Positions 8,866 to 17,860 of a stretch of DNA of 64,000 nucleotides are shown piece after piece (positions within the stretch are counted from its first letter, which is position 1; each line of letters starts with the position of its first letter). Below the pieces are notes generated by a model, which was not told where the DNA came from, did not search any database, and worked only from the letters and a program-made list of their open reading frames with translations. The position numbers and the translations under genes are program-made. The DNA is from Streptomyces sp. NBC_01288 (GTDB lineage Bacteria; Actinomycetota; Actinomycetes; Streptomycetales; Streptomycetaceae): NCBI RefSeq assembly GCF_035982055.1, contig NZ_CP108427.1, forward strand, positions 9,733,001-9,797,000, given 5' to 3'.

Positions 8866-11139
8866 TTGACCCGGCATGACCGTTATCCGCACCACCCCAG
8901 ATACACCGCAGCCCTCGTGCTCACCGCGGTCGGCACCCTGCTGGCCGCCGGTATGCAGACCGGTGCGGCCTCCGCCGCTCCCAGCGGGCACACCGCCTCC
9001 GCGAAGATCCTGGCCACGCCCCGGGCCGGAGCGGCCCCGGCCGCCCTGTCGCCGTCGAAGCACGCCGCCCTCCTCAAGAGCGCGGGCGCGGCCGTCAAGA
9101 GCACGGCGAAGACCCTCGGCCTCGGCGCCAAGGAGAAGCTCGTCGTCAAGGACGTCAGCCAGGACGCCGACGGCACCACCCACACCCGCTACGAGCGGAC
9201 GTACTCCGGGCTGCCCGTCCTCGGCGGCGACCTGGTCGTCCACGCCAAGAGCGGCCGCCTCACGGTCACGAAGGCCGCGAAGGCCGGACTGAGTCTGCCG
9301 GACATCACCCCCAACGTGACGTCGGCGACGGTGAAGACCAAGGCGCTCGCGGCCGCGGCCAAGGCGGGCGGCGAACAGGCCAAGCTCGACGCGGCCCCCC
9401 GGCTCGTCGTCTGGGCCGCCGGAGCCAAGCCCGTCCTCGCCTGGGAAGCGGTGGTCGGCGGCTTCCAGGACGACGGCACGCCCAACGAACTGCACGTGAT
9501 CACCGACGCCGACTCCGGCAAGGCCGTCTTCCAGTACCAGGGCATCGAAACGGGCACCGGCACCGGCCAGTTCAACGGAACGGTCCCGCTCGGCACCACG
9601 CTCTCCGGCTCGACGTACCAACTCGTCGACGGCGACCGCGCCGGGCACCGCACCTACGACCTGAACCAGGGCACCTCCGGCACCGGCACCCTCTTCACGG
9701 ATGACAACGATGTCTGGGGCGACGGAACCCAGAGCAACCGGCAGACCGCGGGCGTGGACGTCGCGTTCGGCGCGTCGGCGACCTGGGACTACTACAAGGA
9801 CGTCTTCGGCCGCAACGGCATACGCAACGACGGGGTGGCCGCCTACAGCCGGGCCCACTACGGCAACAACTACGTCAACGCGTTCTGGGACGACACCTGC
9901 TTCTGCATGACCTACGGCGACGGCTCGGGCAACACCCACCCGCTGACCGCGCTCGACGTGGCCGCGCACGAGATGAGCCACGGTGTCACCGCCGCCACCG
10001 CCGGCCTCACCTACTCCGGCGAGTCGGGCGGCCTGAACGAGGCCACCTCGGACATCTTCGCCGCCGCGGTGGAGTTCCACGCCGACCTGCCCGCCGACGT
10101 CCCCGACTACATGGTCGGCGAGAAGATCGACATCAACGGCAACGGCACACCGCTGCGTTACATGGACAAGCCCTCCAAGGACGGTGCGTCCCGCGACTAT
10201 TGGAGCTCGACGCTCGGCAGCGTCGACGTCCACTACTCCTCGGGCCCGGCGAACCACCTCTTCTACCTGCTGTCCGAGGGCAGCGGCGCGAAGACCGTCA
10301 ACGGCGTGGCCTACGACAGCCCGACCTACGACGGCGTGCCCGTCGCCGGCATCGGCATCGACAACGCCCAGAAGGTCTGGTATCGGGCGCTGACCACGTA
10401 CATGACCTCGTCCACGAACTACGCCGGTGCCCGCACCGCGACCCTCCAGGCCGCCGCGGACCTCTTCGGCGCCTACAGCCCGACCTACCTCGCCGTGGCC
10501 GACGCGTGGGCCGCGATCAACGTGGGAAGCCGGATCGCGCTCGGCGTCAACGTGGCCCCGGTCGCCGCCCAGATCAGCGGAGTCGGCCAGGCCGTGTCCC
10601 TCCAGACGGACGCGTACACCACCAACTCCGGTGCGGGCCTGACCTATTCGGCCACGGGACTGCCCGACGGCCTGTCCATCAGCAGCACCGGTCTGATCTC
10701 CGGCGTCCCGACCACCCTCGGGACCAGTGACGTCACGGTGACCGTCACCGACGACACGGGCGCGACCGCCACCGTCGCCTTCGGCTGGCGGATCGCCAAC
10801 ATCTACGCCAGCGCCACCCGCGTCGACATCCCCGACAACGCCGGTGCCGTGGAGTCCCCGATCACGGTCACCGGCCGCGACGGCAACGCCTCCGCCACCA
10901 CCCAGGTCTACGTCAAGATCGTCCACACATACCGCGGCGACCTGACCGTCGACCTCGTGGGCCCGAACGGAACGGTCTACTCCCTGCTGAACCGCTCCGG
11001 CGGCTCCGCGGACAACGTCGAACAGACCTTCACCGTCGACACCTCCGCCCAACCGGTCAACGGCACCTGGAAGTTGAGGGTGCAGGACCACGCGGCGGTC
11101 GACGTCGGCTACATCGACCAGTGGCAGCTCACTCCGTGA
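8866..11139 (+). CDS. Secreted M4 (thermolysin-family) metalloprotease with C-terminal Ig-like and P domains
   Basis: 757 residues from a TTG start with AAGGAGA 6 nt upstream. A signal peptide covers ~1-42 (hydrophobic LVLTAVGTLLAAGM, then AASA). An FTP/PepSY propeptide follows to ~210. The M4 catalytic domain has the zinc motif HEMSH at 368-372 and the third ligand Glu392 in GGLNEATSD. After the M4 end (VNVGSRIALGVN) come a putative Ig domain (~565-645: LTYSATGLPDGLSI, GLISGVPTT) and a proprotein-convertase P-type domain (~655-757: HTYRGDLTVDLVGPNGT, WKLRVQDHA). It is an exported neutral protease that is presumably autoactivated; the C-terminal modules probably aid folding or substrate binding. 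A hairpin terminator follows. Confidence 0.93.
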   Translation: MTRHDRYPHHPRYTAALVLTAVGTLLAAGMQTGAASAAPSGHTASAKILATPRAGAAPAALSPSKHAALLKSAGAAVKSTAKTLGLGAKEKLVVKDVSQDADGTTHTRYERTYSGLPVLGGDLVVHAKSGRLTVTKAAKAGLSLPDITPNVTSATVKTKALAAAAKAGGEQAKLDAAPRLVVWAAGAKPVLAWEAVVGGFQDDGTPNELHVITDADSGKAVFQYQGIETGTGTGQFNGTVPLGTTLSGSTYQLVDGDRAGHRTYDLNQGTSGTGTLFTDDNDVWGDGTQSNRQTAGVDVAFGASATWDYYKDVFGRNGIRNDGVAAYSRAHYGNNYVNAFWDDTCFCMTYGDGSGNTHPLTALDVAAHEMSHGVTAATAGLTYSGESGGLNEATSDIFAAAVEFHADLPADVPDYMVGEKIDINGNGTPLRYMDKPSKDGASRDYWSSTLGSVDVHYSSGPANHLFYLLSEGSGAKTVNGVAYDSPTYDGVPVAGIGIDNAQKVWYRALTTYMTSSTNYAGARTATLQAAADLFGAYSPTYLAVADAWAAINVGSRIALGVNVAPVAAQISGVGQAVSLQTDAYTTNSGAGLTYSATGLPDGLSISSTGLISGVPTTLGTSDVTVTVTDDTGATATVAFGWRIANIYASATRVDIPDNAGAVESPITVTGRDGNASATTQVYVKIVHTYRGDLTVDLVGPNGTVYSLLNRSGGSADNVEQTFTVDTSAQPVNGTWKLRVQDHAAVDVGYIDQWQLTP

Positions 11140-11208
11140 ACCGGGCTTCCTAGCCCAGTAGTTGAGGGTTGAGGGGTTAGAAGTCAGGTCCTGACATCCC
11201 GAGTTGGG

Positions 11209-11244
11209 TCTGGCCGCGCCGGTATGCACGGGGGCGCGGCCAGA
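11209..11244 (+). terminator. Stem-loop terminator after the metalloprotease
   Basis: TCTGGCCGCGCC (11209-11220) and GGCGCGGCCAGA (11233-11244) are perfect 12-bp arms around a 12-nt loop. Just before it, GTCAGG T CCTGAC (11183-11195) is a second small palindrome. Both lie between the protease stop and the flippase start. Confidence 0.75.
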
Positions 11245-11274
11245 ACCGGCGTCCGGGGATCGTAGATTGAGCCC

Positions 11275-12954
11275 ATGATCGAGGAGAGTTCGCCCGAGCG
11301 GCCGGATCGCTTGGGGACACGACGGAGGCACGCCGCGCAGAGGAAGCCCAAAGGCGGTGGTGGGCTGCTGCGTTCGACCGCGCTGATGGCGGCGGGCACC
11401 ATGGTCTCGCGCGCCACCGGACTGATACGGATGGTGCTCCAGGGCGCCGCACTCGGCACCGGACTGCTGGCCACCACCTACAACCAGGCCAACACGGTGC
11501 CGACAAGTCTGTACTTCCTGCTGATCGGCGGCGCGCTGAACTCCGTCCTGGTCCCCCAACTGGTCCGCGCCCGCGCCGAGGACCCCGACGGCGGGGCCGC
11601 CTTCGAACAGCGGCTGGTCACCCTGGTGTTGTGCGTCCTCGGCATCGGGACCGCACTGGCCACATGGGCCGCCCCCGAGATCATCGGCGTCTATCAGCAC
11701 GACACACCCGCCACCCACGACGCCTTCCGGCTGACCGTGGTGTTCGCCCGTTTCCTGCTGCCGCAGATCTTCCTCTACGGCGTCTTCAGCATCTTCGGCC
11801 AAGTCCTCAACGCCCGGAGCCGGTTCGGCGCGATGATGTGGACCCCGGTGCTCAACAACCTCGTCCTGATCACCATGTTCGGCCTCTACCTCGGCCTGAT
11901 GACCGCGCCGGAACAGGTCGCGGACATCACCGGTGCCCAGGTCCGGCTGCTCGGACTCGGGACCACGATCGCGCTGGCCGTCCAGGCACTCGCGTTGGTC
12001 CCCTACGCCCTCGCGGCCGGGTTCCGGTTCCGCCCGCGATTCGACTGGCGCGGCACCGGGCTGCGCAAGAGCGTCAACGCCGCACGCTGGACCCTGCTGT
12101 TCGTGCTGGCCAACCTGGCGGCGAGCACGGTGGTGACCCGGCTGGCCTCCGACGCGGACGCCGCCCGTCCCCGCGACGGTGTCGGGTACACCGCCTACAG
12201 CTACGCCCAGCAGATCTGGATGTTGCCCCAGTCGATCGTCACCGTCTCGCTCGTCACGGCCCTGCTCCCGCGCATGAGCCGGGCCGTGGCCGAACACCGC
12301 GTCGACGACCTGCGGGCCGACCTGTCCCGCGCGCTGCGGGTCAGCGGTGTCGTCATCGTCCCGGCCGCCTTCTTCTTCCTCGCCTTCGGCCCGCAGACGG
12401 CTCAACTCCTGTTCGCCCACGGCTCCGCCGACGCCTCGGCCACCGCGCCGCTGGGCCACATGCTCCAGGCCTTCGGCCTGGGACTGATCCCGTTCTCCGC
12501 GCAGTACCTCCTGCTCCGCGGCTTCTACGCCTTCGAGGACACCCGTACGCCGTTCCGGATGGCCGTGTGGATCGGCGGCATCAACATCGGCCTCGCCGCG
12601 GCCTGCCACATCCTGTTGCCCGCGAGCTGGGCGGTCACGGGGATGGCCGGCGCCTATGCGCTGTCGTACGCGATCGGTCTGCTGGTGACCGCGCTGCGTC
12701 TGCGGCGACGTACGGAAGGACTGCTCGACGGACGCCGGATCTGTCGCACTTACGCGAAACTGACCACGGCCGCCGTCGCCGCCGGCGGCGCCGGGTGGCT
12801 CCTCGCCCGCGTCTGCGATCGAGCCCTGTCCTCGGACTCCTGGGCGCCCGCGCTCTCGCTGGCCGCGGGCGGCACCGCGATGGCCCTGCTGTTCCTCCTC
12901 CTGGCACGGCTCCTGAGGATCGGGGAGCTGCGGAGCCTGCCCGGACTGGGATGA
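11275..12954 (+). CDS. MurJ/MviN-family lipid II flippase homologue
   Basis: 559 residues with a basic cytoplasmic N-terminus (~30 residues) and about 14 hydrophobic segments. The MviN/MurJ signature is clear: TMVSRATGLIRMVLQGAALG, the NSVLVPQLVRA loop, GVFSIFGQVLNARSRFGAMMW and RGFYAFEDTRTPF. The family flips peptidoglycan lipid II across the membrane. This copy lacks the long cytoplasmic C-terminal extension found on the larger actinobacterial MurJ, so it may be a secondary paralogue with another polyprenyl-linked substrate. No Shine-Dalgarno is visible. TAGATT (11263-11268) is exactly 6 nt before the ATG, which suggests leaderless translation. Confidence 0.88.
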   Translation: MIEESSPERPDRLGTRRRHAAQRKPKGGGGLLRSTALMAAGTMVSRATGLIRMVLQGAALGTGLLATTYNQANTVPTSLYFLLIGGALNSVLVPQLVRARAEDPDGGAAFEQRLVTLVLCVLGIGTALATWAAPEIIGVYQHDTPATHDAFRLTVVFARFLLPQIFLYGVFSIFGQVLNARSRFGAMMWTPVLNNLVLITMFGLYLGLMTAPEQVADITGAQVRLLGLGTTIALAVQALALVPYALAAGFRFRPRFDWRGTGLRKSVNAARWTLLFVLANLAASTVVTRLASDADAARPRDGVGYTAYSYAQQIWMLPQSIVTVSLVTALLPRMSRAVAEHRVDDLRADLSRALRVSGVVIVPAAFFFLAFGPQTAQLLFAHGSADASATAPLGHMLQAFGLGLIPFSAQYLLLRGFYAFEDTRTPFRMAVWIGGINIGLAAACHILLPASWAVTGMAGAYALSYAIGLLVTALRLRRRTEGLLDGRRICRTYAKLTTAAVAAGGAGWLLARVCDRALSSDSWAPALSLAAGGTAMALLFLLLARLLRIGELRSLPGLG

Positions 12955-12996
12955 GGGGCGAGCACCGGCGTCACCTGTACACGGATACCGATGCCG

Positions 12997-13884
12997 TCAC
13001 GGTGTGATCAGCCGGTCCTGTTCCACCGGCGGTGTGCCGCCGTACCAGTCCAGGGCCTTGCCGAAGCGGACCAACTCGCCGTAGTGGGTGGGGTCGACGT
13101 GCTCGGCGAAGACGAGGTCGAGGACGGCGCTCGCCGCGTCGGCGGGGGACCGGGCCTGGCTGAAGTCGCTGAACCAGGGGCGGGAGGTGTCCGTGTCGAC
13201 CATGCCCGGGCAGACCGAGGCGATCAACGTGCCGGTCGCGAGGTCGTGTTCGCGGCGTTCGGCGGCGACCGCGCGGACAGCGGCGACCTGGGCCACCTTC
13301 GAGGGCACGTTCAGCCAGAGCGGCCAGCCCGCCTCGGCCGTGGTGCGGTGGTGGACGGCGCCGCGCCAGGACTCGACGGCGTACTCGACCTGGTCCAGGC
13401 TCGCGCCGTCGAACAGGCCGTGCAGCGCGGGGTCCAGGTGCCCGAGGGTGCCGAGGCTGCTGGCCACGACGAGGAACCGGCCGCCCGGGCGCAGTACGGG
13501 GCCGAAGGAGCGCAGCATCGTGTGGGTCGCGGTGTTGGAGACGTCGATGAACTCGTCGGCGCGGGCCGCCTGCGACTCCCCGGGCAGCACCCGGGCCACG
13601 GCGTTCGAGATCACGATGTCGACCCCGCCGTGACGCTGCCGGAGATCGTCGGCCAGGTGGGCGATCGCGTCGGTGTCGGTGACGTCCAGGACCCGGCCCT
13701 CGACGCGGCTGCGGGTGCCGGGCAGGCTCGCGACCTCGTGGGCCGCGTCGGTGACGCGCCGCTCGTCGCGGCCGGTGAGCAGGACCAGGTCGTCGGGGCC
13801 CATGCGGGCCGCCAACCCCTCGACGAGGGCGCGGCCGAGTCCTTGGTTGGCGCCCGTGACGAGGGCGATGCGTGAACTGTTCAT
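12997..13884 (-). CDS. Short-chain dehydrogenase/reductase-like protein with altered active site
   Basis: 295 residues, start at 13884 (MNSSRIALVTGANQGLG). The Rossmann cofactor motif TGANQGLG (residues 10-17) and the catalytic-type Ser pair in VVASSLG (142-143) are present. At the expected YxxxK the sequence is NVPSK, so Asn192 replaces the catalytic Tyr while Lys196 is kept. Possible roles are a reductase with a shifted proton donor, or an NAD(P)-binding sensor. It is divergent from a LysR gene 71 bp away, a standard regulator/target layout. On the minus strand TACCGT (13892-13897) is 7 nt before the ATG and no ribosome site is seen. Confidence 0.8.
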   Translation of the reverse strand: MNSSRIALVTGANQGLGRALVEGLAARMGPDDLVLLTGRDERRVTDAAHEVASLPGTRSRVEGRVLDVTDTDAIAHLADDLRQRHGGVDIVISNAVARVLPGESQAARADEFIDVSNTATHTMLRSFGPVLRPGGRFLVVASSLGTLGHLDPALHGLFDGASLDQVEYAVESWRGAVHHRTTAEAGWPLWLNVPSKVAQVAAVRAVAAERREHDLATGTLIASVCPGMVDTDTSRPWFSDFSQARSPADAASAVLDLVFAEHVDPTHYGELVRFGKALDWYGGTPPVEQDRLITP

Positions 13885-13955
13885 GACTGCCACGGTAGGA
13901 ACCCGCGGGGTGTGCGTCCAACGAGACTTACGCACGGCTAGCATGCGTGATCGTC

Positions 13956-14897
13956 ATGGACTTCACGGATGTGTCACTCACCGCGTTGCGCGTCTTCCGC
14001 GCGGTCGCAGAACAGGGAACCTTCACCGCGGCCGCCGCGTCACTGGGCTACACCCAGTCCGCGGTGTCCCGCCAGATCGCCGCGATCGAACGGGCCGCGG
14101 GCGCCGAACTGCTCGAACGGCGCCGTGACGGCGTGCGGCTGACCCCGGCCGGCCGGATCGTCATGCGCAGGGCGACGGTCGTACTGGACGAGATCGACGC
14201 GACCGCGCGCGAACTGTCCGGTCTGCCGACGGAGGCCGCGACCGTCCGCCTGGGCTGGTTCCCCAGCGCGGGAGCGGTCCTGCTGCCCCGCGCCCTGGCC
14301 GCCCTGCGCCGCACCGACCCGGACCTGCACGTCGTCAGCCGGGAGGGCGGCACCCCGGCCCTGGTACGCGCCCTGCGCGCCGGCAGCCTGGACCTGGCCC
14401 TGCTGGCGTCGGCACCCCCTTTCCGCCCGCCGGACACCGAGTCACCACCGCTGGTACTGCGCACCCTCACCGAGCGCCCGCTGTACCTTGCGGTGCCGAC
14501 CACGCACCCATTGGCCCGTGCCGAATACATCGACGTGGCCGACCTGCGCGGCCAGCGCTGGATCGCGAGCCCCTCCTCCGGCGAGGACCGCCTGATGGGC
14601 GTATGGCCGGGCCTGGACGAGCGCCCCGAGATCGTCCACACCGCCCGCGACTGGCTCGCCAAGCTCCAACTCGTCGCGGCGGGCTTCGGCCTGACCACGG
14701 TGACAGGCTCCCTCGCCCCCGCCGCCCCACCGGGCGTACGCGTCCTCCCGGTGCGCGGCGGCCCCCAGGAACAACGCCGCCTGCTACTGGCCCGCCTTCC
14801 GCGGACGCCCACCGAGGCGGTTACCCGCGTGGGGGCCGCTCTCCGCCTGGCCGCGCTCGATGCGTATACGCCGGGCGCGGCACCAGCACAGGCGTGA
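13956..14897 (+). CDS. LysR-family transcriptional regulator
   Basis: 313 residues from ATG 13956; a GTG at 13947 in the same frame is an alternative. The N-terminal winged helix-turn-helix (~5-65) reads ALRVFRAVAEQGTFTAAAAS, LGYTQSAVSRQIAAIE, ELLERRRDGVRLTPAG. The effector-binding periplasmic-protein-like domain spans ~88-300. It is divergent from the SDR gene and most likely controls it through the short shared region (13885-13955). Its stop codon is the left border of the tandem-repeat array. Confidence 0.9.
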   Translation: MDFTDVSLTALRVFRAVAEQGTFTAAAASLGYTQSAVSRQIAAIERAAGAELLERRRDGVRLTPAGRIVMRRATVVLDEIDATARELSGLPTEAATVRLGWFPSAGAVLLPRALAALRRTDPDLHVVSREGGTPALVRALRAGSLDLALLASAPPFRPPDTESPPLVLRTLTERPLYLAVPTTHPLARAEYIDVADLRGQRWIASPSSGEDRLMGVWPGLDERPEIVHTARDWLAKLQLVAAGFGLTTVTGSLAPAAPPGVRVLPVRGGPQEQRRLLLARLPRTPTEAVTRVGAALRLAALDAYTPGAAPAQA

Positions 14898-15925
14898 GCC
14901 GTTCGGTCGACCTGACCGGGTTGCCCAACTCGGCGCCGCTGGAGGGCCTTTGACCCACGCTGCGCGCCACTCGTGCGCCGAGGGGCTCCGGCAGGTCCTG
15001 TCGGTCGGTTGGTTGTCGCGGTGGGTGCAGGGCCCGTGTGAGCGGAAGTTGCTCACTCGTTCCCAACTGACGTCCAGAACTGGGTGTTGCTGGGCGGGCG
15101 TTGGTCTGCGGTGGGCGACCCGTGCGTCGAGCTGCTCCGGCAGGTCTCGTCGGCCGGCTGGTTGTCGCGGTGGGTGTGGTGCCCGTGGGGGCGGGAGTTG
15201 GTCACTCGTTTCCGGCTGACGTCCAGAACTCGGTGTTGCTGGGCGGGCGTTGGTCTGCGATGCGCGAGCCGTGCGTCGGGCGGCTCCGGCAGGTCTCGCC
15301 GGTCAGCAGCCTGTGGATGTGGCTACGGTGCCGGGGCCGGGCGGGAGTTGGTCACTCGTCCCGACCGGCCTCCCCAACTCGGCTTTGTGCGGCGGAGTTT
15401 GGCTCTCCGGCGCAACACCCGCGCGTCGAGCGGCACCGCGCAGGGCCAGGTGGGCCGACGTACCGTGCAGGTTTTCGTTGTCGCTACGGCGTCCGCGCGA
15501 GAGGGAGTTGGTCAGTCGCTGGCCCGGCCCGGGTTCGCAACTCGGCGCCGCCTGGGGGACGTCGACCCGCGACGCAACACCCGCACCCCGACGGGCACCG
15601 GCAGGCTCCACCAGCAAGTAGCCCGTCGCTCAGGCCGAGGCGCCCGCACGTGCGGTAGTTGGTCACTCGCCCTGACCGGCCCCACCAACTCGGCCTTGCC
15701 CGGCGCCGAGTCTTGGTCCGCCGGAGCAACACTCGCGCGCCGAGCAACCCCGCGTATGCCCCGACGGTCGGCAGTCCACGGCCGAGTGACGTTCCTCGCG
15801 CGTTGCTCCTCCGTCCAGCCGCCCTCGACGCCGACAGACCGGGCAGGCCGCGTTGCGGCTACGGCGTACGCGCGAGAGGGAGTTGGTCAGCAGCCAGCCC
15901 GCCCCTCTTCCCCAACACCGCGCTG
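14898..15925. repeat. Array of seven degenerate ~150-bp tandem repeats, each with a hairpin
   Basis: A core close to GAGTTGGTCACTCG recurs at 15046, 15195, 15345, 15505, 15656 and 15880, with a half unit starting at 14898. The steps are 149, 150, 160, 151 and 224 bp. A second shared element, CTCCGGCAGGTC, lies at 14986, 15135 and 15284 (149 bp apart) and is recognisable but diverged later. In each unit the start of the core can pair with a downstream segment: AGTTG/CAACT, GAGTT/AACTC, GAGTTGG/CCAACTC, GAGTTG/CAACTC, AGTTGGT/ACCAACT and GTTGG/CCAAC. Units 2 and 3 are nearly identical. The array exactly fills the space between the LysR stop and the convergent MFS stop; the last unit runs into the MFS gene. 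All open frames inside it look like shadows. Confidence 0.85.
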
Positions 15926-17113
15926 CCCGACCGACGTTGTCCCGAACCCCAAGACCCAGGCACCCACCAACACCGCACAAGCCCCCACGGTCAGCAACCC
16001 GCCGGCCAGGAACGTCCCCCGCACATCCGCCACCCGCAACACCAGCCCCCCAAGCGCCGCGCCGGCCGCGATACCCGCGTTGTAGGAACCGGAGTTGGCC
16101 GCGAGGGCGATGTCCGTACGGCCCTGTGCGCAGTGGAGCATCGAGTTCTGGGCGGTCATGAACACCGGTCCCAGCGCACCGCCCATCAGCGTCAGGAACA
16201 CCACCGCCGCCACCGGCTCGGTACCGACGGCGTACAGGCCGAGCATGGCCACCGCCTGCATCGCTACGGCGGCATTCAGCGCCGCCTGCGGACAGCGGTC
16301 CAGCACTGCCCCGGTGACCGTCACCCCGGCCAGGCACGCGACGCCGAACACCACCAACAGGATGCCGACCGCGCCCGGGGAGAACCCACTCACGTCGCCG
16401 AGGAACATGACGATGTACGTGAATCCCGCGAACGCCCCTGTGGCGGACAGGGTCCCCGCCGTCAGTACGGTGGCGAACCTACGGGCGTCGGGACGCGTGC
16501 CGTAGGCCGCCCGCTCCTCGTCCGGACGTGAGGTCGGGAGCAGGGTCGCGATCGTCACCAGGGACATGAGCCCCAGGGCCGCCGGGACGGCGATCGGTAC
16601 GGGCCAGCCCTCGCGGTGGCCCAGCCAGGTGCCGGCGGGCACCCCGAGGACGAGGGCCAGCGAACCGGCGACTGACAGCGCGCCGATGACCCGTCCACGG
16701 ACCTCGGGCGCGAACAGGCTCACCGCGACCGGTCCCATCACGGCCCAGAACAGCGCCTGGGCGAGTGCGGTCAGGAGTCGGGCCGCCAGGAGCAGCCAGT
16801 ACGACGTGGCCAGGGCCGCCACCGCACTGGACACGACCAGTGCCGTCAGGAGTGCTGTGAGCACATGGCGTCGGGCCACACCCCGCATGACGTGGGCGAG
16901 GGGGACGGACGCGACAGCCACCGTCACGCCGTAGCCGGTGACCAGCAGTCCGACCGCCGGTACGGAGACCCGCAGGCTGTCGGCGATGAGTTCCAGGAGG
17001 CCGATCGGCAGGTTCTCCGCGGTGTTGAAGGTGAAGGCGGCCAGCATCAGGGCCGCGAGGACCGCCGACCTGTGCCACCGCGCCTGTCGTCCCTGTTCCG
17101 CGGCCCCGTCCAT
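15887..17113 (-). CDS. MFS transporter, DHA1-type drug/metabolite exporter
   Basis: 408 residues from the ATG at 17113 (GGGTGG just upstream); an upstream ATG at 17149 would add 12 residues. Twelve hydrophobic segments are visible. Features of the AraJ/DHA1 group include TFNTAENLPIGLLELIADSL near the start, LLVTGYGVTVAVASVPLAHV, RGRVIGALSVAGSLALVLGVPAG (motif C-like) and an acidic Asp/Glu-Arg central loop (TSRPDEERA). Proton-driven efflux of a small molecule is likely. The stop codon lies inside the last repeat of the tandem array, so the C-terminal coding end shares that sequence. Confidence 0.87.
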   Translation of the reverse strand: MDGAAEQGRQARWHRSAVLAALMLAAFTFNTAENLPIGLLELIADSLRVSVPAVGLLVTGYGVTVAVASVPLAHVMRGVARRHVLTALLTALVVSSAVAALATSYWLLLAARLLTALAQALFWAVMGPVAVSLFAPEVRGRVIGALSVAGSLALVLGVPAGTWLGHREGWPVPIAVPAALGLMSLVTIATLLPTSRPDEERAAYGTRPDARRFATVLTAGTLSATGAFAGFTYIVMFLGDVSGFSPGAVGILLVVFGVACLAGVTVTGAVLDRCPQAALNAAVAMQAVAMLGLYAVGTEPVAAVVFLTLMGGALGPVFMTAQNSMLHCAQGRTDIALAANSGSYNAGIAAGAALGGLVLRVADVRGTFLAGGLLTVGACAVLVGAWVLGFGTTSVGQRGVGEEGRAGC

Positions 17114-17299
17114 GGGTCCACCCCACCGGACCCACCCGTCCCACCGCAATCGAATTCACCGGCAGCCCCACGCATCGACGGTGGTGTGATGCAGGTCACA
17201 TGAACTCGTTCGGGCTTCCGCGTAATGCAAAGGGCACCTGCGAGGTCGTACAGGCACACGGCAATCCGGCCGACCTCACGCCCGCAGTGGAGACCGACC

Positions 17300-17713
17300 A
17301 TGGACATCACCCTCGAACAGCCCACCCGAGCCCGGCTGATCACGGCGGAGGAGACGGAGATCCCCTTGTCCGCCACGCTCCGCTACCTCGCCTCGGACCC
17401 GCTGGCCGTGCACCTCGACTTCCCGCCCGAGGTCTCCCTCGACGGCGAGGGTGTCACCTGGACCTTCGCCCGGTCCCTGCTGGAGGAGGGGCTGCGCAGG
17501 CCGGCCGGCGGCGGTGACGTGCACCTGTGGCCATGCGGCGGGGCCCGTACGGTGCTGGAGTTCCACTCGCCGTTCGGACTCGCCCTGCTCCACTTCCACA
17601 CCCCGGAGCTGCGCCGCTTCCTGCTGCGGACCTACGACGTGGTGGCCACCGGACAGGAGGACATGGACGCGCTCGTCGACCGGGGCCTGAGCGCCTTGTT
17701 CGGGAACGTGTGA
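17300..17713 (+). CDS. SsgA-like sporulation/cell-division protein (SALP)
   Basis: 137 residues, the usual size of the family. The start at 17300 has GGAG 8 nt upstream; an ATG at 17225 in the same frame has no such site. Family features include LSATLRYLASDPLAVHLDFP, VTWTFARSLLEEGL, GDVHLWPCGG and LEFHSPFGLALLHFHTPELRRFL. SALPs occur in sporulating actinomycetes and guide septum placement and peptidoglycan remodelling, for example by positioning FtsZ. Which SALP this is cannot be told from sequence alone. It lies alone between an MFS gene (divergent) and a phospholipase gene. Confidence 0.9.
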   Translation: MDITLEQPTRARLITAEETEIPLSATLRYLASDPLAVHLDFPPEVSLDGEGVTWTFARSLLEEGLRRPAGGGDVHLWPCGGARTVLEFHSPFGLALLHFHTPELRRFLLRTYDVVATGQEDMDALVDRGLSALFGNV

Positions 17714-17860
17714 GCGGGGGAGGGCAACTCGGCCTCCGGACGGTGACTTTGACTTTTGTTCACCTCCATCTCACCGTCCCGGTATGGACCTTGGCGATCA
17801 CCCCGTGCACCCTTGCGCGCGGTGTGCCGCTCGGGCACGCCGGTGACGAGGGTGGGGCGA

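Noticed and set aside
8749..12609. Very long minus-strand open frame (1286 residues)
   Set aside because: It is antisense to the metalloprotease and the flippase, has low-complexity Gly/Val/Arg/Asp composition, and no domain. It is a shadow of high-GC coding on the other strand.
15084..16085. Open frames of 60-330 codons in the repeat array
   Set aside because: All three frames on the plus strand are open for long stretches, with Arg/Ser/Gly-rich composition that follows the repeat unit. No domain or conserved start is seen and frames change across units.
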